The position numbers were made by a program, and so were the translations under genes. Below are positions 4,710 to 5,073 of a stretch of DNA of 5,073 nt, in pieces. This stretch comes from Rhodoferax sp. (GTDB lineage: Bacteria; Pseudomonadota; Gammaproteobacteria; Burkholderiales; Burkholderiaceae_C): assembly GCA_020048795.1 (NCBI GenBank), contig JAIFMA010000201.1, positions 1 to 5,073 on the forward strand, written 5' to 3'. The notes below the pieces were generated by a model. It had not been told where the DNA came from, did no database searches, and worked only from the letters and a program-made list of their open reading frames with translations. The first letter of the stretch is position 1, and every line of letters starts with the position of its first letter.

Positions 4710-5073
4710 ACACCTTGCCGCGCTGGGCCGATCTGGTGTTGCTGCCGCTGGTCAGTCTGTTGGTGGCCTTGCTGGCGGCGGGTGGTGTGGTGGCACTGGT
4801 CGGGCAAGACCCGTGGCTGGTCATTCAAGTGCTGGTGCAGGGGGCTTTTGGTACGGCCCGGGGTTTGAGCTACACCTTGTATTACGCCACCACCTTTGTC
4901 TTCACCGGGCTGGCGGTGGCAGTGGCTTTTCATGGTGGTTTGTTCAATATTGGCGGCGAAGGCCAGGCCATCATGGGGGGCCTGGGCACCGGCTTGGTGG
5001 CGCTGTGGTGGTCGCCCTTTTTGCCAGCCTGGGTGATGCTGCCGCTGATGATGCTGGCCGGCGCGTTGTTTGG
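4706..5073 (+). CDS. ABC transporter permease, BMP/nucleoside type, N-terminal part (cut by window edge)
   Basis: The frame opens at ATG 4706, overlapping the ATPase stop (4707-4709), and runs off the right edge after 122 codons. The product is an inner-membrane channel subunit of the BPD_transp_2 family, like NupP/YufP of about 350 residues, so roughly two thirds are missing. Visible are a long first membrane segment (about 9-33), a periplasmic stretch, a second segment (about 62-80), the family hallmark FNIGGEGQ (80-87), and further hydrophobic segments (about 88-105 and 107-122). In these importers two different permeases usually work with one dual ATPase, so a second permease gene is expected just beyond the window. 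The reading frame, overlap and motif make the call secure; the transported substrate rests on the neighbours. Confidence 0.92.
   Translation, partial: MNTLPRWADLVLLPLVSLLVALLAAGGVVALVGQDPWLVIQVLVQGAFGTARGLSYTLYYATTFVFTGLAVAVAFHGGLFNIGGEGQAIMGGLGTGLVALWWSPFLPAWVMLPLMMLAGALF

Noticed and set aside
1..5073. Mobile elements, CRISPR arrays, tRNA or rRNA genes, toxin-antitoxin or phage-defence systems
   Set aside because: No transposase motifs, terminal repeats, spaced direct repeats, cloverleaf sequences or defence-type domains were seen on either strand.

Overview
The window looks like an accessory-metabolism stretch of a betaproteobacterial chromosome, most likely Burkholderiales/Comamonadaceae-like. 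This rests on moderately GC-rich coding sequence with heavy ctg/ttg, gcc and ggc use and on the general look of the proteins. It is an inference, with no marker gene to confirm it. I see no mobile element, CRISPR array, tRNA or rRNA.

Layout from left to right. (1) The N-terminal 60 codons of a HxlR-like winged-helix regulator run leftward off the window edge (1-182, minus). (2) A 243-nt divergent intergenic region contains a hairpin and palindromes. (3) A small ComFB-family protein follows (426-713, plus). (4) It converges tail-to-tail, with a 32-nt gap, on a ribokinase gene on the minus strand (746-1678). (5) A 139-nt divergent region holds candidate overlapping promoters. (6) A BMP-family periplasmic nucleoside-binding protein (1818-2798, plus) comes next. 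(7) A 378-nt gap without a convincing gene has three predicted hairpins plus a fourth across the next start codon. (8) A two-domain ABC ATPase of the BMP/nucleoside transporter type follows (3177-4709). (9) The start of its membrane permease overlaps the ATPase by ATGA and is cut by the right edge (4706-5073).

How the genes fit together. The binding protein, ATPase and permease form a BMP-type ABC importer. Characterised relatives (Treponema PnrA, Bacillus NupNOPQ/YufNOPQ, Lactococcus BmpA-NupABC) import nucleosides. The divergent ribokinase would phosphorylate ribose released from imported nucleosides, so the block reads as nucleoside uptake plus ribose salvage. A second permease, and perhaps a nucleoside hydrolase or deaminase, would be expected to the right. 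The HxlR-like and ComFB-like genes have no evident functional link to this block.

I found no previously undescribed enzyme system. The most interesting non-textbook signals are RNA-level: the hairpin-rich gap between the binding-protein and ATPase genes, and a bulged 10-bp hairpin enclosing the ATPase ribosome site and start codon. One arm of that hairpin is repeated exactly inside the coding region, so two mutually exclusive folds are possible.
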